Assembly: GCA_913031145.1 (NCBI GenBank)
Contig: CAJWCO010000030.1
Span: forward strand, 1 to 32,398
DNA: 32,398 bases
Reading direction: 5' to 3'
DNA from: an uncultured Cellvibrionales bacterium
GTDB taxonomy: Bacteria; Pseudomonadota; Gammaproteobacteria; Pseudomonadales; Porticoccaceae
The first letter of the stretch is position 1. Every line of letters begins with the position of its first letter. Below are positions 9,401 to 17,153 of this stretch, one piece after another. Below the pieces are notes generated by a model. The model saw only the letters and a program-made list of their open reading frames with translations, made no database searches and was not told where the DNA came from. The position numbers and the translations under genes are program-made.

Positions 9401-10296
9401 AGCCCTACTTGCCGCAACGGGTGCCCCGAGGTGATTACACGCGTGTTCTTGCAGAGTTCTGGGCGGATGGCCCCGACTCAGAAACACCACCGGGGCATTG
9501 GTTTGTTATTCTCAATGGCGTTAACGACCACCCGTTGCTGGAGCGACGATTAGAGGGGGTTGGCGATGTGTTGAATCCACTTGAGTGGGATGTGAAAAGT
9601 TATTTCGCGTTGGGCGGAGCCATGCATGACGCCGCGATCGCTGCGTGGGGTACCAAGGGTTGGTACGATACTATCCGACCTATTTCGGCACTGCGCGCTA
9701 TGGCAGATCGAGGGCAGAGCAGCCACCCAGAGGCACCCTCTTACCATGTTGAAGGTATTCCGCTTGAAGACGGATATATCGAAGTGGTCACGCAAGACGA
9801 TGTCCTAGCAGGTGAGGAAGGCCAACACGAAGGCAAGATAAAATTCAGAGCATGGCGCGGACCGTCATTGATCCAAAATCCAGCGACTGATGTCGCCGGT
9901 GTAGGGTGGATCTTGGCTGAGAACTGGTGGTCATATCAGCGTTCTAGTTTTGTAACGCCCCCCTTTGCAGGCTACGTTTCGGGTCATTCCACTTATTCGC
10001 GTGCTGCAGCAGAAGTGCTCACCGCCATCACCGGAAACGAATACTTTCCAGGTGGTATGAGTCGTTTTGAGATTACAGCCGATGAATTTTTAGTTTTTGA
10101 AGAGGGCCCTTCAGTGCCAATGACGTTGCAGTGGGCAAGCTACCAAGATGCGGCTGATCAGTGCGGTTTGTCGCGTATTTGGGGTGGCATTCATCCACCG
10201 ACTGACGATATTCCGGGGCGCTTAATGGGTCGACAAGTGGGCCGTGATGCGTTTGCACATGCGCGAATGCATTTCAGCGGCACGCTCGTTGAGTAA
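6436..10296 (+). CDS. Giant lipoprotein: FG-GAP repeats + ASPIC/UnbV + vanadium-haloperoxidase-like domain
   Basis: The product is 1286 residues from ATG 6436, preceded by GGAAAG; a TTG at 6424 is a weaker start. The signal ends in the lipobox LSAC followed by a glycine run and a Ser/Ala/Pro linker. Seven FG-GAP/VCBS-like calcium-binding loops of D-x-D-x-D-G-D type lie near residues 109, 165, 219, 296, 348, 410 and 471. An ASPIC/UnbV domain spans about 500-588 and a short beta-rich repeat about 595-665. The last 610 residues match vanadium chloroperoxidase/PAP2 enzymes: K-x6-R-P at Lys1074-Arg1081, SGH at 1182-1184, and SR-x5-H-x3-D at Ser1246, Arg1247, His1253 and Asp1257. All vanadate-binding residues are therefore present. 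The family oxidises halides to hypohalous acid or, in relatives, hydrolyses phosphate esters. The protein is probably surface- or periplasm-anchored. It sits between the receptor and GH97, so it is probably co-expressed with glucan use. Confidence 0.88.
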   Translation: MVPKRKVTLAPAFLACFILSACGGGGGGGSSSAAAPPSSTINQPTNDAAESGLLPDENAGVVEVVDNASSKLRFVDSTADSGLSVTFGFNVPMANNEVKWIMPHGIAAGDYDGDGDVDLFIVRGDVGPNLLYRNMGDLVFEEVAELAGVAYTRSALRNWRHGSPAFADMDGDGHLDLFLCGLDGDPNKIFKNAGDGTFSDVTQGSGIDQMRAPYTSSPAFGDYDSDGDLDLALGHWGSPRDYTSAPNETEHLWRNDSTDEKIMFTPVTYGAGISPGILTIADSRITQRSFDNTFTPTFADMNDDGHSDLLMAADFNFSQIFINNQDGTFTNVTDPLVIIDGNGMGSAVGDYDGDGDLDWFVSSILAQGEVPPHLSSIGNRLYRNEGGVLVDASSSTAIASGGWGWGSCFLDYENDMHLDIYQTNGWPEWEELGNFPTDTTRAFVNNGAASFTNQAEDYGLNDTEQGRGVVCADLDRDGDIDILQLHGNTANAVTLWENTSGGNYLTVELRGRAPNTQAIGAKVVIEAGQKWQLREMMLGNNFASHNPAEQHFGLGQATQINTLRIDWPDGTRTELKDLPANQHLVITQEAATAARLVVNQGSGSGFYQSGEAISVAAAQPNDEHYQFSHWTVSPLDMIADRFARDTMLMIPEGLTSVTVTANYLPGPAFSKPVSVARRWNEILLQAIRNDFARPTVHARNLFHVSAAMYDAWSAGSNEANPWLLGQTRASQSCEYNRALGATDADFKEQALSYAAYGLIKHRFANSPGGLQIEQDAHTLMSALGYDVGNTSTDLMGDSPAALGNYIAQCYVRFGLADGANEADDYANVHYKPVNLPLNPELPGNPDISDLNRWQPLSLSTFIDQSGNTIDRQPEFFGPEWGIVYPFALSERDVTIYQRDGFDYWVFHDPPAPPTLDGLLSDVYRWAYSLVAIWSSHLDPTDGEMLDISPASIGNISDYPARFQEYPQFYATISGGDVGAGYDMNPVTGQPYLPQRVPRGDYTRVLAEFWADGPDSETPPGHWFVILNGVNDHPLLERRLEGVGDVLNPLEWDVKSYFALGGAMHDAAIAAWGTKGWYDTIRPISALRAMADRGQSSHPEAPSYHVEGIPLEDGYIEVVTQDDVLAGEEGQHEGKIKFRAWRGPSLIQNPATDVAGVGWILAENWWSYQRSSFVTPPFAGYVSGHSTYSRAAAEVLTAITGNEYFPGGMSRFEITADEFLVFEEGPSVPMTLQWASYQDAADQCGLSRIWGGIHPPTDDIPGRLMGRQVGRDAFAHARMHFSGTLVE

Positions 10297-10334
10297 TTAT
10301 TTTTTTAATATTTCAGATAAATTTGGAGAGCTAT

Positions 10335-12389
10335 GTGTTAGCAAAGCACGTTTTAATACTGGGTTTGGTGTACGTATTAGCTGGTTGTGGCACTCAACTA
10401 AATCCCGATTTTTCGGTGGTATCACCTGACTCCCGAATCGTCTTTACGGTTATGACTGACGGACTCGGCCGAGTTTACTATCATGTTGTTGTTGATGGCG
10501 AGACCACGATTGAGCCGTCTCGTCTGGGTTTTACGTTTGCTAACGCCGAACCTTTTTTAGCAGGACTATCCGTTCAAGAGGTGAGCCGTGACGAGCGTGA
10601 TGACACGTGGGAGCAGCCCTGGGGCGAGCGGCGGTTTGTAAGAAGCCACTACAATGAGAGTATGCTCGATATAACTGATGGTGAGCGACATGTCGGCCTG
10701 CGGGTTCGTGTATTTGACGATGGGCTCGGATTTCGTTATGAATTTGGTGACGATTTTAATACCGGAGAATTGCTCATAACGGATGAATTAACACAGTTCA
10801 ATTTGGCCGATCATGACAGCCTTGTCCATTGGACCGAGGCCTTTAATGAGGAGCGGTATGAGTATCAATACAATGACGGAAAAATTGCTGATATTGACGT
10901 TGCTCATACGCCCTTAACTGCGAAATTATCAAATCACCGCTACGTGACGTTGCATGAAGCTGCGCTCGTTGATTATTCCAGCTTAGTGCTCAGGCGAGGC
11001 TCTGCCGACACTTTAAATACCGAGTTGGTGGCTGCATATGACGGCATTAAGGTTCGGCGAGAAGGTCCCTTCACGACACCTTGGCGAACGGTCCAGATTG
11101 CCGACTCGTCCGTCGATTTGTTGCGCTCAAATTTAATCTTAAACTTAAACGAGCCGAATAAATTGGGCGATGTGTCTTGGTTAAAGCCGGGCATTTACAT
11201 GGGTATTTGGTGGAGTTTGCATACCGGTGAACAAAGCTGGGAGCAGGGCCCGAAACTTGGTGCGACCACCGAAGAGGCTAAGCGCTATATTGATTTTATC
11301 TCAACACACGGGCTTGATGGATTTTTAGTTGAAGGCTGGAATGTTGGCTGGACCAAAGACTGGTGGAAGAGTAAAGAAAATACCTTTAGTTTTACTGAGT
11401 CTAATCCTCGTTTTGATCTTGAAGAAGTGGCGCATTACGCGCGAGATAAACAGGTCAGCCTTATTCTTCACAATGAAACGGCTGGAGACGTCGAGCATTA
11501 TGAAGAGCAAATGGCGGCGGCCTTCGCTCTGTACGAACGTCTGGGTGTGCAACAACTAAAGACGGGGTATGTCGACTTTGCGAACGGCTACACCCGGCCA
11601 TTGTCGAGCAAGGGCGGGCGAGAGTTCAAATATGCGTACGAATGGAACCATGGGCAGTATGTCATCAATCATATGCAGCGCTCCATCGAAAAAGCGGCCG
11701 AACATAAAATTGCCATCAACATGCATGAGTCCATTAAACCGACCGGACTGCGCAGAACCTACCCTAATTTTATGACGCGTGAGAGCGCGATGGGTCAGGA
11801 GTACAAGGGGTTTGCGCCAAGACACACGACAGTTTTGCCTTTTACACGAATGATGGCAGGCCCATTCGACTATACGCCCGGGATTTTTAATCTTTGGTAT
11901 AAAGGTGAAGGGAATTCTGAGCGTATTAAGTCAACGATTGCAAAGCAATTGGGCTTAATGGTGGTCCTCTACAGTCCTATGCAGATGGCGGCGGATTTGC
12001 CGCGGTTTTATGAGCAAAAGCCTGATCTATTTCAGTTTATCAAAGAGGTTCCCGCAGATTGGGAAGAGAGTATTCCACTCGGCGGTGAGATTGGTGAATA
12101 CGTGGTTTACGCGCGTCAGCAGAGGGGCACCGAAAGCTGGTTTGTCGGGGGAATTACCAACGAAGTGGGACGCACATTCGAGCTTGATTTTGATTTTCTA
12201 GGTGACGGTGAGTATACCGCTCGCATCTATAAAGATGGTGCTGATGCAGATTGGGATACCAATCCCTACAGTACCGTAATTGAATCGATCGCGATTAAAA
12301 GCGCAACAGTCTTACCTATTTATCTGGCGCCAGGTGGCGGTTTTGCGATCAGTATAACCAAAAATAGCAATGATGAAGGTAGCTTGTAA
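10335..12389 (+). CDS. GH97 alpha-glucosidase lipoprotein (SusB-like)
   Basis: The product is 684 residues from GTG 10335. This start is chosen because GGAGAG lies at 10325-10330; an ATG one base earlier runs straight into a stop. The N terminus ends in the lipobox VLAGC, so a lipoprotein is likely. The N-terminal beta-sandwich typical of GH97 is followed by the barrel. Key GH97 segments are HNETAGD, NMHESIKPTGLRRTYPN and TRESAMGQEY; the Glu residues correspond, from memory of SusB of Bacteroides thetaiotaomicron, to the inverting-type catalytic base and acid residues. Inverting members release glucose from the ends of alpha-glucans and act on several alpha linkages. The stop codon is immediately followed by the ATG of the next GH13 gene, so the two are surely co-translated or co-transcribed. 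Confidence 0.92.
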   Translation: MLAKHVLILGLVYVLAGCGTQLNPDFSVVSPDSRIVFTVMTDGLGRVYYHVVVDGETTIEPSRLGFTFANAEPFLAGLSVQEVSRDERDDTWEQPWGERRFVRSHYNESMLDITDGERHVGLRVRVFDDGLGFRYEFGDDFNTGELLITDELTQFNLADHDSLVHWTEAFNEERYEYQYNDGKIADIDVAHTPLTAKLSNHRYVTLHEAALVDYSSLVLRRGSADTLNTELVAAYDGIKVRREGPFTTPWRTVQIADSSVDLLRSNLILNLNEPNKLGDVSWLKPGIYMGIWWSLHTGEQSWEQGPKLGATTEEAKRYIDFISTHGLDGFLVEGWNVGWTKDWWKSKENTFSFTESNPRFDLEEVAHYARDKQVSLILHNETAGDVEHYEEQMAAAFALYERLGVQQLKTGYVDFANGYTRPLSSKGGREFKYAYEWNHGQYVINHMQRSIEKAAEHKIAINMHESIKPTGLRRTYPNFMTRESAMGQEYKGFAPRHTTVLPFTRMMAGPFDYTPGIFNLWYKGEGNSERIKSTIAKQLGLMVVLYSPMQMAADLPRFYEQKPDLFQFIKEVPADWEESIPLGGEIGEYVVYARQQRGTESWFVGGITNEVGRTFELDFDFLGDGEYTARIYKDGADADWDTNPYSTVIESIAIKSATVLPIYLAPGGGFAISITKNSNDEGSL

Positions 12390-14243
12390 ATGAATAACGT
12401 AAAGGCATTAAAAACGTTACTAGTAACCTTTTACATGAGTTTTTCCTCATTGGGTAGCGCAGGCGTTGACCGCATCGACCCGCCGAATTGGTGGGCTGGG
12501 ATGGCGGCAAGTGATCTTCAACTGATGGTTTATGGCAATGGCATGCGTGGTTGCCAAGTATCGACAAACTATCCGGGCGTGGCGGTTGATAGCGTAACTC
12601 GCGGCGATAGCCAGAATTATTTATTTATTAATCTGACCTTGGCAGAGGCGGTCAAGCCGGGGGGTGTAGACCTTCAGTTTGTGTGTGACGGCAAGGTTTT
12701 GCATGATGCCAGTTATCCATTACTGGCGCGACGCGAGGGTTCTTCTGAGCGTCAAGGATTTTCGTCAAAAGATGTAATATATCTTGTCGTGCCTGACCGT
12801 TTTGCGAATGGCGACCCGAGTAATGATCAGGTCGCGGGGGTTATCGAGGGGCCTGATCGCAACGATGATTATGGTCGTCATGGCGGCGATATTCAGGGCA
12901 TTATCGATCATCTGGATTATCTTGAGGCGCTCGGAGTAACGCAACTGTGGTTAACGCCTGTGCTTGAAAATAATTACCAACATTCAACCTACCACGGTTA
13001 TGCCATTTCCGATTTGTACGCAGTTGACCCAAGAATGGGCTCTAACGCGCTGTATGCCGAATTAGCCGACAAGGCTGCGGAAAAAGGAATCGGGATCATC
13101 CATGATTTAGTACTCAACCACATTAGTATTGCACACCCATGGATTGGTGATATCCCCGAAAAAGACTGGGTTCACCATGATCGAAAATTCGTCCGGACGA
13201 ATGACCGACACGAAGCTATTATTGACCCTCATGCAAGTGCATCGGATAAGGAAAGAATGGTCACAGGTTGGTTTGATCATCATATGCCTGATCTGGATCA
13301 GAGAAATCCATTGCTCGCGCGATATTTGCAACAAAACGCCATTTGGTGGGTAGAGACGGCGGGTCTTTCGGGTTTCCGAATTGATACTTGGCCTTATTTG
13401 CATGCATCGTTTATGCCGAGTTTCATTGATGCAGTCATGTCAGAATACCCCAACTTAAATATTGTGGGCGAGGAGACAGACTGGAACTCGCGAATTGTGT
13501 CGTATTGGCAGCGCGGCAAGAAAAATGCTGACGGATTTCATGCCGGCGTACCCTCGATGATGGACTTCCCTCTGACCCACGCGATCATTGATGCTTTTAG
13601 TGAAGAGGAAAGTTGGAATACCGGGTTATCGCATTTATACAGAACGCTGGCGAATGATTCGGTGTATGCGGATTCCAGTAACCTCATTGTGTTTGCTGAC
13701 AACCACGATCGCGATCGGTTTCTGACAGCAATTGATGACCAGTTAGATCGTTTTAAGATGGGTATTATATTTCTTATGACGACTCGAGGAATACCGCAAA
13801 TTTATTACGGAACAGAGTTGGCGGCATCGCATCGCGGCCAGCGTGGTGATGGCATTCGGCGCAGTGATTTTCCAGGTGGCTGGGCGGGCGATCGTAAAAA
13901 TGCGTTTACTGGCGAACGACTCAGTACCGATGAGCGTGACACGCTGAAATTCTTCAAGAAACTACTCAACTGGCGTAAGACCGCGCCCGCAATCCACGAT
14001 GGTAGACTGGTTCATTTTGGTCCGCTTGAGGGAATCTATGCATACTTTCGCATTGCCGATAATCAAACGATTATGGTGTTAATAAACAATGCGAAGACCT
14101 TACAATCTGTTGATTTTCAGCGTTTTAAAGAAGTCATTGGCGCATCAAAAATGGCCAGTAATGTTCTTGAAAGCCAGATGATTGACTTGACGAAACCCTT
14201 TTCAATACCTAAAAAATCAGCTGTTATCTTTGAGCTGCAATAA
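12390..14243 (+). CDS. GH13 alpha-amylase/neopullulanase (SusA-like), exported
   Basis: The product is 617 residues. A signal peptide (MNNVKALKTLLVTFYMSFSS, probable cut after SLGSA) sends it to the periplasm or surface. An N-terminal cyclomaltodextrinase-type beta domain (about 27-125, starting VDRIDPPNWWAGM) precedes the catalytic barrel (VIYLVVPDRFANGD). Catalytic residues are visible: nucleophile Asp332 in GFRIDTW, acid Glu361 in VGEETDW and Asp440 in DNHDRDR. Region I is HDLVLNH. Enzymes with this layout open starch, pullulan or cyclodextrins into maltose-range sugars. The start codon directly abuts the GH97 stop; GAAGG lies about 12 bases upstream, inside the GH97 gene. Together with GH97 it forms the SusA/SusB-like pair of the locus. 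Confidence 0.93.
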   Translation: MNNVKALKTLLVTFYMSFSSLGSAGVDRIDPPNWWAGMAASDLQLMVYGNGMRGCQVSTNYPGVAVDSVTRGDSQNYLFINLTLAEAVKPGGVDLQFVCDGKVLHDASYPLLARREGSSERQGFSSKDVIYLVVPDRFANGDPSNDQVAGVIEGPDRNDDYGRHGGDIQGIIDHLDYLEALGVTQLWLTPVLENNYQHSTYHGYAISDLYAVDPRMGSNALYAELADKAAEKGIGIIHDLVLNHISIAHPWIGDIPEKDWVHHDRKFVRTNDRHEAIIDPHASASDKERMVTGWFDHHMPDLDQRNPLLARYLQQNAIWWVETAGLSGFRIDTWPYLHASFMPSFIDAVMSEYPNLNIVGEETDWNSRIVSYWQRGKKNADGFHAGVPSMMDFPLTHAIIDAFSEEESWNTGLSHLYRTLANDSVYADSSNLIVFADNHDRDRFLTAIDDQLDRFKMGIIFLMTTRGIPQIYYGTELAASHRGQRGDGIRRSDFPGGWAGDRKNAFTGERLSTDERDTLKFFKKLLNWRKTAPAIHDGRLVHFGPLEGIYAYFRIADNQTIMVLINNAKTLQSVDFQRFKEVIGASKMASNVLESQMIDLTKPFSIPKKSAVIFELQ

Positions 14244-14267
14244 CGGCTAAACTTTGGAGCTACCCCC

Positions 14268-16076
14268 ATGCTATTTGCCAGATTTCGCGCCCTAATGACG
14301 GGTCGTCAGGTTCAAAAAAAAATGACTAAGCATCGGGCCGAGGGTGTTTGCGGCGCTGTTGTATTGCTGATCCTTTGCAGTTTTGATGCGCACAGCCAAC
14401 AGCGAACATTCACTAATCCGATTCTCAATGGCGGTTATCCAGACCCAAGTATCTGTCGCGATGGCGAGGACTTTTACATCGTGAACTCGTCTTTTGAATA
14501 CTTCCCCGGGTTGCCTCTTCATCACAGTAAAGATCTGGTCAATTGGGAGCTTGTTGGTTATGGCCTGCACCGTGCTGAGCAGGCGAGTGGTGCCGTGAAT
14601 CTTGTCGACGTGCAGTCTAATGGGGGTATTCATGCACCGACTTTGCGGTGTCATGAGGGTCGGTTTTACATTATAACGACGAATGTTTACACCCCCGCTA
14701 AAAGCGGTGAACCGACACAAATGGTCAATTTTGTGATCACAGCGGATACCATTCAAGGTCCTTGGTCGCAACCAAACGTCATTGATAATGCGCCAGGCAT
14801 TGATCCAGACTTGTTTTTTGACGACGACGGCCGCGTCTGGTACGTCGGCACGCACTCGCCTGAAGAGCCGGCATATGGCGGCGAAGGAGAAATTTATCTT
14901 CAGGAATTGAACCCTAAAACATGGCAGTTTATGGGCGATCGGCATTTTTTATGGCGCGGCGCGGTGAAGTTCGCCACATGGGCTGAAGGGCCGCATCTTT
15001 ATAAAAAAGATGGGCGTTATTATCTATTGGTGGCCGAAGGTGGTACTAGCTTTAACCATGCTGTTACGGTGGCGGTGAGTGATCAAATTACAGGGCCTTA
15101 TGACGGAAATCACAGAAACCCTATCCTAACCTCAAGACATCTTTCGTATGACAATTGGGTGCACAGTACCGGACATGCAGACATGGTCGAATTGGCGGAT
15201 GGGCGCTGGTATATGGTAGCGTTGAGCAAGCGCGGTGATATTGAAGGTGAGACTGACGACGGCAGGCGGGGTGCTAACATGGGTCGTGAAACGCACTTGC
15301 TGCCTGTGGTTTGGGAGCGTGTGCCATTTAACTGGGTGCCGGAGGAAAAGCGAATTTTGTGGCCTGTCGTGGCCCCGCTAACCGGAAAAGTGGAGCGTGA
15401 TAATCCGCTGCCTTTCAGTGATAAACCTCAGTATCGTGCGCTGGCTTGGGCAGATAATTTCGATCAATCTAAATTAAAATTGGATTGGAATTTTCGACGT
15501 GTTCCAGAGAACAAAGTTTATTCTTTGACCGCTCGGCCGGGTTATTTGCGACTTTACACACGGCCGGAGCAACCGATGGACCGTGCGCGGGCAAGTTTGA
15601 TGGGGGTGCGCCAACCGGAAAGCGATTTTACCTACCGTGTCAGTATGGCGTTTATGCCTGCGGCGAACGATGCGTCTACTGACATGGAAGCGGGCATAAA
15701 TCTGTTTCAAAAAGATAATAATTACATCGCTTACACGCTGTTACGTCGCGGCCAAGCGTTTGAATTGCAATTACAACTTGCCGAGCGTGATGAATCACTG
15801 AGCGTGCTGAAAATTAAACGATTGTCTGATTATAAAGGTACGATCCAGTTGGAAGTTGTATCCAAAAATGATCGCTACGTTTACCGGTACTCGCTAGATG
15901 GCGGTGATTCGTGGTTAGATTTTGCAGATAGTGATGCAAACTTACTGGTCAGTCGAGGCTATACCGGCGCGTATTTTGGATTATATAGCAGCAGCCGTGG
16001 GCGGCAAGTTAACGCCCATGCAGATTTCGATTGGGTCCGTTATCAGGCCTACGAACGTCGAAAAGAGGGCCTGTGA
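14268..16076 (+). CDS. GH43 glycosidase (beta-xylosidase/arabinofuranosidase type) with C-terminal lectin-like domain
   Basis: The product is 602 residues from ATG 14268 (GGAG eight bases upstream); ATG 14322 would give a neater signal peptide (VCGAVVLLILCSFDAHSQ) but lacks a ribosome binding site. The five-bladed GH43 domain has Asp59 in YPDPSICRDG (base), Asp179 in GIDPDLFFDDDG (pKa modulator) and Glu240 in WAEGPHLY (acid). From about residue 390 a concanavalin-like beta-sandwich follows (ALAWADNFDQSKLKLDWN onward), typical of GH43 subfamilies 10-12. Those enzymes remove xylose or arabinose residues, which is unexpected beside alpha-glucan enzymes. It lies 24 bases after the GH13 gene and 4 bases before the esterase. 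The true substrate is uncertain. Confidence 0.9.
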   Translation: MLFARFRALMTGRQVQKKMTKHRAEGVCGAVVLLILCSFDAHSQQRTFTNPILNGGYPDPSICRDGEDFYIVNSSFEYFPGLPLHHSKDLVNWELVGYGLHRAEQASGAVNLVDVQSNGGIHAPTLRCHEGRFYIITTNVYTPAKSGEPTQMVNFVITADTIQGPWSQPNVIDNAPGIDPDLFFDDDGRVWYVGTHSPEEPAYGGEGEIYLQELNPKTWQFMGDRHFLWRGAVKFATWAEGPHLYKKDGRYYLLVAEGGTSFNHAVTVAVSDQITGPYDGNHRNPILTSRHLSYDNWVHSTGHADMVELADGRWYMVALSKRGDIEGETDDGRRGANMGRETHLLPVVWERVPFNWVPEEKRILWPVVAPLTGKVERDNPLPFSDKPQYRALAWADNFDQSKLKLDWNFRRVPENKVYSLTARPGYLRLYTRPEQPMDRARASLMGVRQPESDFTYRVSMAFMPAANDASTDMEAGINLFQKDNNYIAYTLLRRGQAFELQLQLAERDESLSVLKIKRLSDYKGTIQLEVVSKNDRYVYRYSLDGGDSWLDFADSDANLLVSRGYTGAYFGLYSSSRGRQVNAHADFDWVRYQAYERRKEGL

Positions 16077-16080
16077 GCGC

Positions 16081-17043
16081 ATGAATATCCGTTATTGGGT
16101 GGCGAGTATTGGGCTTGTTATGTTCGTCGCCGGTTCAATACAGAGTCGGGAGATAGGGAGTGTCTCGGCGGGGCGCCTCATTGTTCATAAAGATTTTCCA
16201 TCAGACTTTGTGGCACCGCGTGATGTGTTTGTTTGGTTACCAGAAGAATATACGCGAGACACGACGTACCCCGTTGTCTACGTGCACGATGGCCAATCCT
16301 TATTTTATGCGGACTCCTCTAATGACGGCTTTGCTAATGGTGAGTGGGAACTTGACGAGACGGCATCAGCATTGATCGCTTCTGGTAAAGTCGTGCCCTT
16401 TATTGCCGTGGGTATTGCCAATAGCCCGTTTCGTCATAGTGAATATTTTCCTGCGAAAGTTACCCAGCGGTTGACTTCGCTGCAGAAAGACTTCCTGATC
16501 TCGCGAGCGATGGACCACCAAGTTGCGACCTTTTCGGACCCTCCCAAAGCCGATGCATATCTTAAATTCATCATCAAGGAACTAATGCCTGCGATTGAAG
16601 GCCACTACTCGGTGGCCACAGGGCTTGAAAATACGGTGCTCATGGGGGCGAGTATGGGGGGCTTGATCTCTCTTTATGGGCTTGTCGAATACCCTGAAAC
16701 GTTCGGGGGTGCGGTCTGTATATCCTCTAACTGGCCGGGTATTACACATCGTTTGCCGCTGCTAGAGGCCAATAATAATCCAATACCCCCTGCCATTTAT
16801 CGCTATTTACAGGCTCATTTGCCGAGGGCGGGTCAGCATACTATTTACTTTGATTTTGGCACGCAAGGGCTTGATGCTCTATACCCGCCACTACAAAAGG
16901 AGGTAGACGGCATTATGCGGAATAAAGGCTATACCGCGAACGACTGGATGACTTTCCGCGATCAAGGTGCAGAGCATTCAGAGGCAGCATGGCAGGCTCG
17001 ATTGCATAGACCGTTACAATTTATTTTGAGCCCTCGGGAGTAA
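16081..17043 (+). CDS. Exported alpha/beta-hydrolase esterase (esterase D/Fes-like)
   Basis: The product is 320 residues from ATG 16081, four bases after the GH43 stop, with AGAGGG near 16062. A longer reading frame from 15922 overlaps GH43 and is rejected. A signal peptide is present (WVASIGLVMFVAGSIQS). The nucleophile is Ser191 in GASMGG, the His is His299 in GAEHSEAAW, and the acid is probably Asp258 or Asp265 in DFGTQGLDALY. VHDGQSLFY near residue 63 is typical of the esterase D family, which includes feruloyl and acetyl esterases and enterobactin esterases. In this operon it probably removes acyl groups from the imported glycan, working with GH43, but this is inferred. Confidence 0.88.
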   Translation: MNIRYWVASIGLVMFVAGSIQSREIGSVSAGRLIVHKDFPSDFVAPRDVFVWLPEEYTRDTTYPVVYVHDGQSLFYADSSNDGFANGEWELDETASALIASGKVVPFIAVGIANSPFRHSEYFPAKVTQRLTSLQKDFLISRAMDHQVATFSDPPKADAYLKFIIKELMPAIEGHYSVATGLENTVLMGASMGGLISLYGLVEYPETFGGAVCISSNWPGITHRLPLLEANNNPIPPAIYRYLQAHLPRAGQHTIYFDFGTQGLDALYPPLQKEVDGIMRNKGYTANDWMTFRDQGAEHSEAAWQARLHRPLQFILSPRE

Positions 17044-17048
17044 GGTTC

Positions 17049-17153
17049 ATGCATGGTCAAAACCGCTTCATGCAGCGTATGCCAGCGTTTTTTTGCTCTG
17101 GTAAGCGAGGTGTTAGCTCCATGCAACCGATGAGAGCTCAGACCGTCTCATGA
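17049..17153 (+). CDS. Candidate 34-residue leader ORF coupled to the MFS gene
   Basis: ATG 17049 has a strong ribosome binding site (GGGAG, 17036-17040) eight bases upstream. The frame has 34 codons (starting MHGQNRFMQR, ending RAQTVS) and its TGA overlaps the ATG of the MFS transporter as ATGA. The MFS gene itself lacks a well-placed ribosome binding site. I recognise no family; the peptide is basic, has no membrane segment, and may matter only as an act of translation that opens the downstream start. Confidence 0.45.
   Translation: MHGQNRFMQRMPAFFCSGKRGVSSMQPMRAQTVS
17130..17151 (+). promoter_or_regulatory. Hairpin covering the MFS start codon and its weak ribosome binding site
   Basis: ATGAGA (17130-17135) pairs with TCTCAT (17146-17151). 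The 5' arm holds the only GAGAG-like ribosome binding site of the MFS gene (17132-17136) and the 3' arm contains the first two bases of its start codon. Ribosomes finishing the leader ORF at 17153 would pass through and open it. Confidence 0.45.

Noticed and set aside
10277-10320. Possible terminator after the haloperoxidase fusion gene (T-run near 10300)
   Set aside because: The only stem (AGCG/CGCT) is four base pairs and the T-run is too far from it; the operon probably continues into GH97.
10371-10376. Third TACGTA, at the beginning of GH97, as a further operator
   Set aside because: The flanks match the operator only partly and the site encodes conserved signal-peptide residues, so chance is likely.
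14292-14945. 217-codon open frame on the minus strand
   Set aside because: It lies wholly inside GH43 in the antisense direction, has no family features and is rich in residues typical of antisense translation.
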